Source: Narthecium ossifragum
Lineage: Eukaryota > Streptophyta > Magnoliopsida > Dioscoreales > Nartheciaceae
Assembly (NCBI GenBank): GCA_963920575.1
Contig: OY986967.1
Location: forward strand, 4,447,869 to 4,511,868
Length of the DNA stretch: 64,000 bases
Reading direction: 5' to 3'
Under the pieces are notes generated by a model. The model worked only from the letters and a program-made list of their open reading frames with translations, was not told the DNA's origin and did no database searches. This document shows positions 34,451 to 44,533 of this stretch, one piece after another. A program made the position numbers and the translations under genes. Every line of letters begins with the position of its first letter. Position 1 is the first letter of the stretch.

Positions 34451-34799
34451 TGGGAATTTGAGTACTACTATTTTAATTTATACACCCTTTGAATTATGTC
34501 AGAAGAATGGAATTATGGTATTTATTCATAAAAGATGCATGTTTTAGAAATTTGTATTATGAATCATTCCGAGACTGGTATGTCATATAAGGGATAGTAA
34601 ATTTTTGCTATGCATGACATTATTTCTACACCTTAACACTTTTACCATGATTTAAGGATTGCTTGACATATCCTAATGCACATGTTCACTTTCACTTGTT
34701 AAAGAGTTTAGATTAGATTCTAAACAAGATACTATAGTAGATTTACAATTGTATATCATGTCACAGAAAATACATAAACACATGCAATCTCCTCAAAAA

Positions 34800-35414
34800 A
34801 GGTATACAGGCCCTAAATCTTAGAAATCCCTAATAGAAACCTTAGTTACATCATAAGAATCCCTTGGCGAGGGGTTTAGCTACTCATCTTTAGGATTTGA
34901 TCCACAAACGAAGGTTGATAAAGCTCTTCTGCCATGGATCTCCTCCAAAAGAATCTCCAAAGAAAATTAAGAAGAGGACCATAAAGTTCAGAAAAAGCTT
35001 TCAGAAAGAAGCCCCCTTTCAAACCCTAGAAACTACCTATTTATATCCTAGGAACATCCCTCTCCCGGATTACATCTGGGCCTTTGATTTTCTTCCCTAG
35101 CAAACAAATGATCGATCATTCCATGAAGGAAGATCGATCATTTGGTCTTCAATTGCTACCTACGTCCCGTAGATGATCGATCATTCCTATAGGAGATGAT
35201 TGATCATTTCCTTGCGTTATTGATTACGCCCCGTGGGTGATCGATCATCTACGTTGGAATTGCCCAAATGAGCTCTTTTTGACTCCGAACTTGATCTAAC
35301 TCGTGCTAGGGTCTGTTGCACCTGAAATAGAATAAAAATAGTCAGTGAAGCATTGCTCGGAGACTAACAAAGCCAAATTATAAGGGTGATTTGTGTACTT
35401 TTCAAGTCTTATCA
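34800..35414 (-). mobile_element. 5' LTR of the Athila element, outer (U3) part
   Basis: It ends on the plus strand with TTCAAGTCTTATCA at 35414, the reversed LTR head. It carries GATCGATCATT palindromes at 35105-35250, TTTCAGGT at 35320-35328 and TATAAATA at 35038-35045 (all minus strand). It is shorter than the matching part of 11583-12998 because one palindrome block (12640-12830 there) is reduced. It borders the gag-only remnant at 35415. Confidence 0.85.
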
Positions 35415-36399
35415 AGGCACGCAAAAGAGAGTTCGACAGAAGGACCCGAGATGTGGCGGAGATTTCAAGGACTCTGGGCACTCTTGTCGAGTAAATCATG
35501 GATCGACATGAGGACGAGCTGATGGTCCTCAAGCGTGTGATTCCCAACGGAGGGGCCGCTGATCAACCAAAGCGCAGGAAGGTTCCTGATCTGAAACCTT
35601 TCGACGGTGTTAGGAACAAGGAGTTGGAGAACTTCTTATGGGACATGGACTAGTACTTCCCAGCCACGGTGGTGACTTCAGAGGAGAAGTTGACGATAGT
35701 GGCGATGTACTTGGTTGGTGACGCCGAGTTATGGTGGCGGACTAGGCTGGAGGATGATAGAGTCATGGGTCGGCCTGGCATCCAGACGTGGGAGGAGCTA
35801 TGCAAGGAACTGCGGAGCCAGTTCTTGCCTTGCAACACGGCCTGAGTTGTAAAAGAAGCTCTCCGTTTCTTGAAGCAAACGGGACCATATCGAGACTATG
35901 TGAAGGAGTTCAGTTCGTTGATGTTGAGCATCAAGAACATGTCGGAGGACAGGCTCTTTAATTTTCTTGTAGGGCTTCAAGGATGGGCGCAGTCAGAGCT
36001 GCGAAGACAAGGTGTTGCGGATCTTTCTGCAGCAATGGCAGCTGCAGAGGCCTTGGGGGATTTTCGTGCAAAAGGGCCAACTGAAGGAGTCAGTCGACAG
36101 CCAAGTCGGCAAACAAGGGCAAGGCGAAGGTGCAGGAACACGCAAGGGAGGACAAAGCACGGGCTGCGGTGAGACCTCAAGGCAAATGTGTCAAGTCGTC
36201 ATCGGGATGCTTCATATGCGATGGACCGCATCGGGCAAGGGAGTGCCCAAGGAGGGAGAAGCAGAATGCAATTATGGCTGAAGACAAAGAGGAAGACTCG
36301 GGCGAGTGGTTAGGCCTATGTCAGCCCAATCCAACTTCTACAATAACTCCGCAGGGGGCGGAGCGCTTTACTGCAAGGTGTGCAGCAAGGCGGGCGTGA
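35415..36399 (+). pseudogene. Chromovirus-like gag remnant of a gag-only element
   Basis: Capsid-type motifs in order: VPDLKPFDGVRNKELENFLW, EEKLTIVAMYLVGDAELWW, TWEELCKELRSQFLP, YRDYVKEFSSLMLSI and RLFNFLVGLQGWAQSELRR. A zinc knuckle of the C-x2-C-x3-H-x4-C form (CFICDGPHRARECP) lies near 36205-36245. Three stops (near 35482, 35651 and 35842) and a frameshift before the knuckle inactivate it. The type resembles Galadriel/Reina-like chromoviruses; I cannot place it more exactly. No protease, RT or integrase follows: about 60 bp later a purine tract and the LTR begin. Confidence 0.75.
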
Positions 36400-36439
36400 G
36401 ATCTGGAGGTCCTACACTCCGACGAGCACATCGGATTCT

Positions 36440-36862
36440 TTTGGTGGGGGAGCTTTGTCATGGGCTGTAGCTCATGACACGACCATGGCACGAGAGATCT
36501 TGAAGATGGTGCGGTGAAAATTGAAAATGGCACTGCGGTCCGAGCCAAAGCAGAACTTGGCGAGCCATGAAGCGATCCTATCGAGCGGGACGCGCAGCGA
36601 GGCAACCAGGAAGGCGCACGGGACATGCGTGCACAAGGCACGCGTGATGGCACGCAGAGCGCGCGCGTGACACGGCTAGGCGGCCATGTCCAAGTCGGAC
36701 TAGGACTCGGAATGCCCAGGCGCGACGCGGTCGGCTAGCTGGAGCAAACCAGCCATGCAAAATTCCTAATTCCACTAGGATTGAGAACTTGGAAAGACTT
36801 GACGCGACAAAGGAAGGTTTTGGCACGGGGAAAGTCCTAGTTGTGCGGGAGTTCTAGCGGGA
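36440..36862 (+). mobile_element. Polypurine tract and 3' LTR of the gag-only element
   Basis: TTTTGGTGGGGGAGCT directly precedes TGTCATGGGCTGTAGCTCAT at 36456, a regular tract plus LTR start. The LTR matches 10620-11071 and continues past its break (CCAGCCATGCAAAATTCC). It is interrupted by the Tekay 5' LTR at 36868. With gag next to the tract, this is either a non-autonomous gag-only element or one with its pol deleted. Confidence 0.7.
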
Positions 36863-37151
36863 CTAGGTGTGAGGGCCCGTCCCTCTAACCTGACTCGACC
36901 GCGTGGGTCGAGGGCCATTTTCCTGTTGGTTTGATTCCGCATCGGGTGCGATCGGGCGATCGTATGGCGGTTTCGACCCCAGGGGCATTTTGGTAAATAT
37001 GCCTCCTGGTGGTTGGTTTCACACCCGCGTTTCACACACGGCCTTGGATTGATGTATGTGTTTGATTAGAATCTTAAGGGTGCTTTCGATCGGAAGATCG
37101 GAGCTCGATCGGAAAAGATCGAATCGGACGGCTGAGATCGATCCTAATCTC

Positions 37152-37159
37152 TATATAAG
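37152..37159 (+). promoter_or_regulatory. TATA box of the Tekay 5' LTR
   Basis: TATATAAG in TCTCTATATAAGGCC, followed by a pyrimidine-rich leader. The 3' LTR copy reads TATATATG at 52703. Likely start of the genomic RNA a few tens of bases downstream. Confidence 0.6.
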
Positions 37160-37684
37160 GCCTGTCCCTTTCTCCCTCTTTCTTTCTCTTCTCTCCTTTC
37201 GTTTTCTCTCTCTCTCTCCTACGGCTGTGCTAGGGCTTCGGAGCGCGGCTTTCGGGGAGCGGATTCCGGCGATCAGAGTTGAGGGATCGGTGGAGGAGCT
37301 GCCCTACTTGCCCAAGTAGGTGTTTCTACCTCGATCTTATGATCGGGTTCTCCTAGGATAGGTTTTATGTGCTTTCGCTGTAGGAATACATGTTAGAATG
37401 TTGTGTCGCTTATAGTATGTGTTGTGTAGCTTGCTTCTTGTATTCCTATCAGTCGATTTCCGTATTTTATCGGATGATTCTTGTATTATAGTCGTTTTGT
37501 CGGTTTTCGACCATTGAGACCTAGGTTTGAGATTTTACCATCAAAATCGTGTTTTAATCACTCCATTAGCTTCTCCATCATCTTTTACACATGATTGCAA
37601 GGTTTCATAAACTTCCAACTTGATTTGATCATTCAAATCCAAGAAATTGGATTTTCGGCACTGTTTCTGATGAACTATGCGGTA

Positions 37685-38030
37685 GGCACGACGGTCGATC
37701 GGTGGATCGACCGTCAAGTGTTGATGCTCTTCTTTTGAGACCGTCGCATCGTCCGTCAGGCTCTGTCGGGTTTTTGGTCTCCCACGGTCGATGCACCGAT
37801 CGCGGGCTCCCTCCCTTTTTCATTTCACCTCACGGTCGACCGTCGGATCGACCGTCGTATCGTCTGTGAGGCTCTGTCCTGTTTTGGGCTTCCCACGGTA
37901 GATGTACCGATCGACCATCGCTCATGTGGTTTTCCTCGCCTTGGTCTCACGGCCGACCGTCGGATCGACCGTGGCATCGACTGTGGCCTCACGGTCGACC
38001 GCCAGATCGACCGTCAGATCGACCGTGAGC
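37685..38030. repeat. GATCGACCGT palindrome cluster in the Tekay 5' LTR
   Basis: Repeated ACGGTCGACCGT-type units (for example CGGATCGACCGTCG, CAGATCGACCGTGAG) alternate with CTCACGG and GTTTTGGG spacers. Unlike in the other LTR families, the cluster is downstream of the TATA box, in transcribed sequence. The 3' LTR is truncated just after the first unit. Confidence 0.75.
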
Positions 38031-39291
38031 CCTTGAACACTATTTTCTGGGTTTCTTCGGATGGCTTTCATTTGTGGTAAATATTTAAACATGTTGGGAA
38101 GCATGTGTGTTGTTTTCATGGAGTTTTCAAGGGATTTATATCGAAGTTGAGGATTGAGTCGTGCATTTACCCTTTGGCCGAATTTATGGTTTTGATTGCA
38201 TTTAATACTTGGTGTGATAAGTAGTCAAATGCTTATTTGGTTGTCTAGCCATTAGCTAGTTATGAGTGCTAGCTAATGAGGAATTGTGGAACCTTAGCCT
38301 CTTGCCGGCGAGTGCCGAGTGCTATTGTATATCTGTTGAACCTATAACCGATGTTGTGGCATTTAGAGACATCTAGGGTATATGTTTATATAGATTCATG
38401 CATTGTATGCATTAGAGGCATATGAGGTTAGGCGGGCGATGGGTTGATCGCCGATCCGAGGCCCTCGGGTAGTTCGGATCTAGCCTTAGGACCGTGGCTG
38501 GGTAGCAAGGATTAGGGCGTGATTAATTTGAATCTCATGTTATCGACGATGTGTTATAGTTGACTCTGATCAATGTTTTGAGGTTTAGAGGTCGTGTTGC
38601 CTTCCCAAGGCTAAGTATTAAGGATGGTTGTCGATGTCCCTGACATGGTCCCCAGGCAGTGGTTTCCTACTGGGTAACGATGATCCTACTGGTTCTGGTT
38701 CTTTTCCTCCCAGCGTGTTGGTTGATATTCCCAGCGTAGTCGGTTGAGAAGAGTAGGATCCCTTGGGGAGTAGATAGGGGTTGTGGAACCCCGTGGCATT
38801 CCTTAGACTTGAGCGGGAAGACATCATTGTTGGTGTTTTCCTCCCTTCTGTGTGCCGTAGAGTAGAACCCTACTGAGCTTATCGCTCACTCCTACCCGGG
38901 CTGCGTTTGCAGGTGCAGGTGCAGGCGCCAGTTCTTCTTCAGTAGAGCCGGCGGGATCTGCGTTTGGCAGCGCGAGTACTTCCAGAGGCGCTTGACGTTG
39001 CTAGAGGACGACTGTTGTACCATTTTTGATAGTTTGTATATTATTAACACCTTTCGAGGAATTTTTGGATTATTGTATAAATCTTTCCCTTGGAGGAGTT
39101 TGATAAAGAATTTTTTTGTACCTGTACAACTTGATGTATATATATGTATTGAATTTCTGTTTCGCCTCTGGAATATAAATTGTTTAAATTTATCCGTCTT
39201 TTCCGCTTTGTATCGCGTCAATTGGAGATGAATAGTGATAGGAACCCTCACGCCCCGTCCTGGATGGGTTTTCTGGGTCGGGGTGTGACAA

Positions 39292-39310
39292 CTTGGTATC
39301 AGAGCAGGCT
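39292..39310 (+). other. Primer binding site (initiator tRNA-Met)
   Basis: TTGGTATCAGAGCAGGC begins two to three bases after the LTR end. TGGTATCAGAGC is complementary to the 3' end of plant initiator tRNA-Met, the usual chromovirus primer. Confidence 0.92.
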
Positions 39311-39494
39311 GTAGGTCCCAGGGATAGGATTAGGCTTGCGGTTAAGTTTTTAAGCACGGGTTGGGATAGTTCTAGGAGTAGAGCATCACTGTGTGCTTTT
39401 TCGTGCTCATGTGTGTTATGCTTTTGCTTTATTGATTGCTGTTGTGTTTTGATTTCTTACGGGTGGACGCTTGTCGTCTCTGGTAAATGTGCAG

Positions 39495-40523
39495 ATGACA
39501 GGGAGTCGAGCTAGCTGTCCAGTCTTGGGTCGTGGTAGTGCGCGCGACGAGCGCGCCGCCCGACGGGCCTTAGGGGCCAACGCAGCCGTGCCCCGTGTAC
39601 CTGCACCAAAGCCAGAGCCGAGGATTGAGGTCGTGATGGAGGAGGATGCTTCTTTCATCGCCGAGGAGGTCTCTCCTCCACTCGACTAGCGTGCTGTCGT
39701 GACAGCGGTGGTCGACTTCCAGAGGCTGAACCCGCCTAGGTTCAACGGTGCTGGAGGTGACCTAGCGGTGACGGACGACAGGCTGGAGGGAGTCAGTCGC
39801 GTCCTTGACACTCTGTTCGTCCAGGATGACCGGATCCGGGTCAGACTTGCCACGTTCCAGCTCGACGGGGACGCTTTGGACTGGTGACGCTCTGTCCAGG
39901 CCACCAGGGACGGGAGTGACCCATCGTGGGTCGTGTTTCGTTCGTCTTTTCTCGGCGCGTTCTTTCCCCACAGTGCGTGCTCGGGCCTTGTCCGTGAGTA
40001 CCAGACCCTTTCTCATGGTACTCAGTCGGTAGTGCAGTATGCAGCTAGGTTCACTAGACTAGCTAGATTTGCCGGAGCGGTGTCGGCGGACCTTCTTGCC
40101 AAAGCGGAGCAGTTCCAGTGGGGGCTTAGGGCTGAGCTCAGGCAGCTGATCGCGGCTCAGCGCGCTAGCACGTACGCAGAGGCGCTGGACTGTGCCTTAG
40201 CTGTTGAGGCCCAGTTGCAGGAGCTGGGGCCCAGGGCAGTCCAGCCGACGTCGTCTGTGAGTGCCAGTGGCAGAGAGCAGCCGCAGAGAGCAGCTCAGGG
40301 CAGAGGGGGCCCTTAGAGGCCGCGGCAGAGGTACCCACGACGCCAGCAGTCCTACCAGCCTCACCCACCCCAGTACCAGCAGCAGTCCAGGCTGGAAGGC
40401 CAGCCACTTCTCACGGCTGGGCCTCAAGGGCAGACTTCCGGAGGAGGCCAGGGCCAGCAGCTAGCGCTTGGACCTCCCGTGTGCTTCGAGTGCTAGCAGC
40501 CATGGCACTTTCTCCAAGACTGT
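39495..40523 (+). pseudogene. Tekay gag
   Basis: The frame opens at the ATG at 39495 (MTGSRASCPVLGRG). Ala/Arg-rich start, then VVDFQRLNPPRFNGAGGD, VRLATFQLDGDALDWW-type block, SVVQYAARFTRLARFAG and LRQLIAAQRASTYAEALD, the retrotransposon gag core. The zinc knuckle at 40482-40523 has the spacing C-x2-C-x4-H-x4-C but a TAG occupies the first x4 position. In-frame stops at 39687 (TAG), 39885 (TGA), 40314 (TAG) and 40494 (TAG); no frameshift is needed. Gag and pol share the frame, so a single polyprotein was made. Non-functional now. Confidence 0.88.
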
Positions 40524-40526
40524 CCG

Positions 40527-41943
40527 ACGTTCAGAGCACAGTCCGTTCGTGGCGGAGGTTGGCGGACACCAGGAGCCGGGAGAGGCAAAGGTCGCGGCGG
40601 AGGTCGAGGCAGGCCCAGAGGGGGAGTCTACGCACTTCCAGACCGCGAGTACTCAGACCGAGTTCAGCCACCTTTCCAGCCTTACCTGTACCCGCCACCC
40701 CAGCAGACTTTAGCTCTTACACCAACCCCAGTTGACCCTCCAGTCCTCATAGGTACCTTTCAGCTTTTTAGTTCATTTGTAGATGTTCTGATAGATTTTG
40801 GGGTGTCGCATTCTTTTGTAGCTAGCGACTATGTGGCATCGCTAGGGCTAGAGACTGAGCCACTTGGAGTCACACTACACCTAGACACACCGGTCGGCGG
40901 AGGGGCTCGTGTTGAGCTGATCTGTCGTTCTTGCGAGTTGGAGGTTGGGGGCCTCCGTGTCTTTCTAGACCTTCGGGAGCTAGACATGGTCGGGTTCGAC
41001 GTGATCCTCGGTATGGATTGGCTTACTTCATACCGAGCCGTCATCGACTGTGGTCGTCACAGGGTGACTGCTTGGACACCTGACGGCGCTCGTTTCGTTT
41101 TGTTGGGGGATCGCCAGTCGGCCGATTCCCTCATGTGTGGTTGTTTTCCCAGGCGCGAGGGCCAGCTGTCAGCTTTACTGGCGTGCCTTTCCTTGTTCGT
41201 TGCAGAGGGCAATCGAAAGAGCAATTTGCCTACAGTAGTTTGTGAGTTTGCTAACGTCTTCCCAGACGAGCTACCGAGCCTTCCTCCTTCCAGAGTAGTA
41301 GACTTCCAGATAGATCTTGTACCGGGTACCGGGCCGATCTCTCTGCCAGCTTTCAGGATGGCACCAGCAGAGCAGAGGGAGCTGAGGGTCCAGCTGGACG
41401 GGTTGATCAGCAGAGGTTTCATCCATGCCAGCATGTCACCTTGGGAAGCTCCTGTGTTGTTCGCAAAGAAGAAAGACGGTACGCTTCGTCTTTGCATTGA
41501 TTACAGGAAGCTGAACAGGGTGACAGTGAAGAACAAGTATCCGATGCCGAGGATCGATGACTTGTTCGACCAGCTCCGAGGCTCTTCAGTCTTTTCGAAG
41601 ATCGATCTCCGTACCGGCTATCACCAGTTGAGGATTCGGGATTGCGACATCCCGAAGACGCCCTTCCGTACGAGGTACGGATTGTACGAGTTCACGGTGA
41701 TGCCATTCGGCTTGATGAACGCACCAGCAGCGTTCATGGATCTGATGCAGAGGGTCTTCCGACCGTACTTAGATCAGTTCGTGGTGGTTTTCGTCGACGA
41801 CATCCTAGTCTACTCACGTACCCAGGAGGAGCATGAGCAGCATCTGAGGACAGTGCTGCAGTTGTTGAGGGGGCATAGGGGATATGCCAAAGCCTCCGAA
41901 TGTGAGTTCTAGCTTCCTGAGGTACAGTTTCTGGGGCACGTGG
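40527..41943 (+). pseudogene. Tekay protease and reverse transcriptase (first part)
   Basis: Continuation of the gag frame. Protease: [18 protein letters not shown], where the active site is Asp-Phe-Gly instead of the usual Asp-Ser-Gly, so it is probably dead; the flap-side block [13 protein letters not shown] is intact. [23 protein letters not shown]-like region, [35 protein letters not shown] (first Asp), [15 protein letters not shown], and [11 protein letters not shown] (catalytic Asp pair) near 41790. A TAG at 41910 replaces the Trp expected after ECEF. The frame then runs FLGHV into the solo LTR at 41944. Confidence 0.92.
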
Positions 41944-42814
41944 TGTGAGGACCCGTTCCTCTATTCCTGTGGCTCGTCGTTGACCGCAAGGGCAATTTGG
42001 TAAATTGTGCCTTGTTGGTTTGTTTCACACCCGCTTGTGCACACACAGACCTTGTTTTGGTGTTTGTGTTTGAGTAGAATGGCTAGGTGGACCCGGGATC
42101 GAGAGATCCTGGCTTGGGTTTAAGTATTAACCCAAGTCTAGCTTCCTGCGGAAGAGGGATCGATCCTTCCTGGCCAGGAGGATCGATCGTTCAACGCCAG
42201 GAAGTTGGATCGATCGCACCACTTGGACGGATAGATCTGGCCTTGCTAGCCAGATCGATCCGACAAGCCAGTGCGGATCGATCTCACCCTTCCCGAGGGT
42301 GAGCCCTGTCGATGGAGTTCGACAGGATGACCTGGGCGGCCGTCCCCTCCCCTGTCAGGGGAGGGAAGACTTTGCTTCCCCCCTTCCCCTCCTTTCCCCC
42401 GATCTTATCCGGCTTCCGCTCTCTTTCTCTTCCTCTCCCTTCTTCCGCGCTCTGCTTTGTTTTTCCCCTCTGCCGGCTGAGCCTTCCTCATCGCCGTTCT
42501 CCCTCCTCCGGCCGCCGTTTCTGGAGCTTGGAGGCTCGTCGGGACCATGGCGGCGCGAGGAAGATCCGAGGCTTAGCTTCGTGGGTTGAAGCTGCGCTGT
42601 GGAGGTAGGGTTCCTACTTTAGACACCGGCTTGGTTAGGAAGCTTTGATCCCGGTTTTGGTTTTTGTTGGTTTTCCTTGTATCGTTGATGTTTTCCGGTT
42701 TTTAAGCCTTGAGTAGCTTCCTGATCTTCTCGGCTACCCGCCCACCAAGTTTGGTGAGGTTTGGGGTCGTGTTCCGGCCGAGAGCGCCGTCGACGCTGGC
42801 CGGAGGGCCGGTTG

Positions 42815-43125
42815 GGATCGATCCGAGATGCACTCAGGTCGCCCTGTTCTTTAGTGGAAGTCGGATCGATCCAAGGTAGTAGTTGGATCAATCCAACTTT
42901 TCCCAATAACAGTGCCTGAGGAATGGCTTTTCTTGGTTTCCCTAGCCGGATCGATCCAAGGGTGAGTTGGATCGATCCCAAGGCTAGTCGGATTGATCCA
43001 AGGGCAGATTGGATCGATCGGCTGTGAACGTTTTCTTGGTTTTCCTGAACGGATCGATCCAAGGACAAGTTGGATCGATCCGAGTACAAGTCGGATCGAT
43101 CCAAATATGTTGGATCGATCCAACT
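42815..43125. repeat. Dense GGATCGATCC array in the solo LTR
   Basis: Twelve or so copies of (G)GATCGATCC separated by 9-15 bp spacers such as AAGGGTGAGTT, AAGGACAAGTT and AAGTC. All are near-perfect palindromes. They lie downstream of the expected start region. Confidence 0.85.
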
Positions 43126-43599
43126 GGTGCCTGAATGCCTGTTGAGGCTATTTTGCCAACGGGGCTTCGTACACATGTGGTTTTGACGGTTTTGCCCGTG
43201 GGGATTGCTATGATAGTTCTTTTACCGCCTTAATGGTATGATTAAGGTTTTTGCCATGGACTGTTGTTTGTTTACAGCTTTGTGGTTGAACCGGGAGAGT
43301 GGTGACTCTCGGGATTGTGTAGTATAAACTTGATACCATGTATGCCCCTTTTCCAAGTATGCCCTTTATTGCTTGATATTGATTATTTTGTATGCTTCCT
43401 TTACTGCTTTGTGGTGAACTGAGGGAGTCATGACCCTCGGGAGTGGTTAGTATAAATGGGCCGAAGGTGTGCCCCTGCTTGCTGCCTGTTTACTGCTTTC
43501 TTTATTATTTGTCTGTTGCTTTGTGCATTAGATGCATGATAGGCTAGGCATGGGTTTGGGGTTGTCCCTAGACTCCAGTATCAATAGCTAAGTGTTGGC

Positions 43600-43990
43600 C
43601 GCCGTAACCCCGGCATGGGTGTCCTACTGGTATCGTCACTGTCCACCCTGTGTATGGGATCATCGGAGAAAGCCCAATCCTTGAACAGTGGCATCGGAGG
43701 ACGTACTATGGACAGGAACCCTGGGGGTATTGATGGGGTGTGTGGGATCCCTGGTAGGACTTAGCTCTTGATTTGGAGTTTAGGGGTTGTATTGGCTCTG
43801 TGCTTTGAGTGTTGAGAGATGATTGTCGTAACCACGGTTGTTCCGCCAAGTGTGGAGATCCCGCTTGGAGAGGGGTGTCCTACGGGTAGCGTCATTGTCC
43901 ACCCTGTGTCAAGGACTGTCGGAGGTGGTCCACCCCTGAACACCGACCGTCGGAGGACGTACTTCGAACAGGTGCCCTTCGGGTTATTGA
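43600..43990. repeat. Tandem duplication of about 255 bp in the solo LTR
   Basis: GGTGTCCTACTGGTATCGTC at 43618 recurs as GGTGTCCTACGGGTAGCGTC at 43874; TGTCCACCCTGTGT and CGGAGGACGTAC follow in both. The copies have diverged by many substitutions. Confidence 0.75.
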
Positions 43991-44455
43991 TAGGATTTAT
44001 GGGGTCCTTGGCAGGCCTCAGCACTTGGCACGGAGTTAGTACGGTTGGTGTCGCCTTTCCTTGCGAGTGTCATAGAGTAGAACCCTGCTGAGCTTTGGCT
44101 CATTCCTACCTGGACCGTATTGTTGTAGGTGCAGGTACCAGTGCTTCTCCTGTGGGCCCCCGGTGTTCGTCCTGCGGCAGCGCCTCACCAGCCGACCATG
44201 TCTAAGGGCCAGGACGGCTTTGTTTGTGCTTTTGCGGAGACCTCTGAAGATGTAATTTTTCTATTTGTGTTATATTGTAAATGTTGTAAAATTGTATAAC
44301 TCTGATGTAAGTAAACGTTTTGTTTTAGTTACTGTTAACTGTTCTTTCGCCTTTTATTTTATTGTTATTCTGTCTCCGCTGTGGGTTATCTCTAGATGTA
44401 GGTTCCCCCCCTCGTGTCCCGGTCCGGGATGGGTTTCCTGGGCCGGGGCGCGACA

Positions 44456-44533
44456 CGTGGTGTCAGCGGCAGGCATTTCAGTTGATCCGGCCAAGATCGA
44501 GGCAGTGCTACAGTGGCAGAGACCGACGACAGT
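44456..44533 (+). pseudogene. Tekay RT fragment between two insertions
   Basis: 78 bp coding for HVVSAAGISVDPAKIEAVLQ and WQRPTTV, the C-terminal RT stretch that follows FLGHV. The preceding part is at 41943 and the continuation (FEVRSFLGLAGYY) at 50163. Its last five bases, ACAGT, are the target duplication of the next element. Confidence 0.93.

Larger units (their letters stand above)
31227..34799 (+). mobile_element. Inverted Athila 3' segment inside the 5' LTR
   Basis: 31227-31523 is a plus-strand piece of the same LTR (TATAAATA at 31277, ATCCATGGCGGAAGAGCTTC). 31524-31905 is internal sequence with no counterpart at 12999-18934. 31906-34792 is the reverse complement of 13790-18934, without the solo LTR found there, and contains two polypurine-like boxes and the acidic ORF. 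Then the minus-strand LTR resumes. Most likely a piece of a second family member placed in reverse by recombination or a nested, truncated insertion. No target duplication is apparent. Confidence 0.7.
11583..35414 (-). mobile_element. Minus-strand Athila-type retrotransposon with nested insertions
   Basis: Parts in element order, right to left: 5' LTR (34800-35414 plus 30342-31226, split), primer site 30321-30337, gag to integrase 29989-23236, a host-fragment segment 23235-18935, 3' internal region 18934-13012, polypurine tract 13011-12999, 3' LTR 12998-11583. Gag, protease, RT and integrase match Athila. Nested inserts are a Tekay solo LTR (14607-16861), another solo LTR (24449-25893) and an inverted segment (31227-34799). 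The left LTR has lost its outer end, so no target duplication can be checked. That 11583-18934 and 23236-35414 are one element is an inference from strand, LTR family and order. Confidence 0.75.
36868..39290 (+). mobile_element. 5' LTR of the Tekay element
   Basis: 2,423 bp, starting TGTGAGGGCCCGTCC and ending GGTCGGGGTGTGACA. TATA box at 37152-37159, then a CT-rich leader (37165-37225). A cluster of CGGTCGACCGTC/GATCGACCGT palindromes lies at 37690-38030. The downstream block GCTCACTCCTACCCGGGCTG and GCAGGTGCAGGTGCAGG at 38883-38925 is shared by all Tekay LTRs here. Confidence 0.93.
41944..44455 (+). mobile_element. Solo Tekay LTR, target duplication CGTGG
   Basis: It starts TGTGAGGACCCGTTCC and ends GGCCGGGGCGCGACA; CGTGG at 41939-41943 and 44456-44460 is a perfect duplication. 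Removing it restores HVVSAAG in RT. Subfamily as at 14607 (CTGTGGCTCGTCG near the head). GATCGATC clusters lie at 42155-42290 and 42815-43125. No internal region. Confidence 0.93.

Noticed and set aside
42619..43176. 185-codon minus-strand frame with repeated GSIRL/DRSN units
   Set aside because: It is a direct read-through of the GGATCGATCC array of a solo LTR, not a repeat protein.
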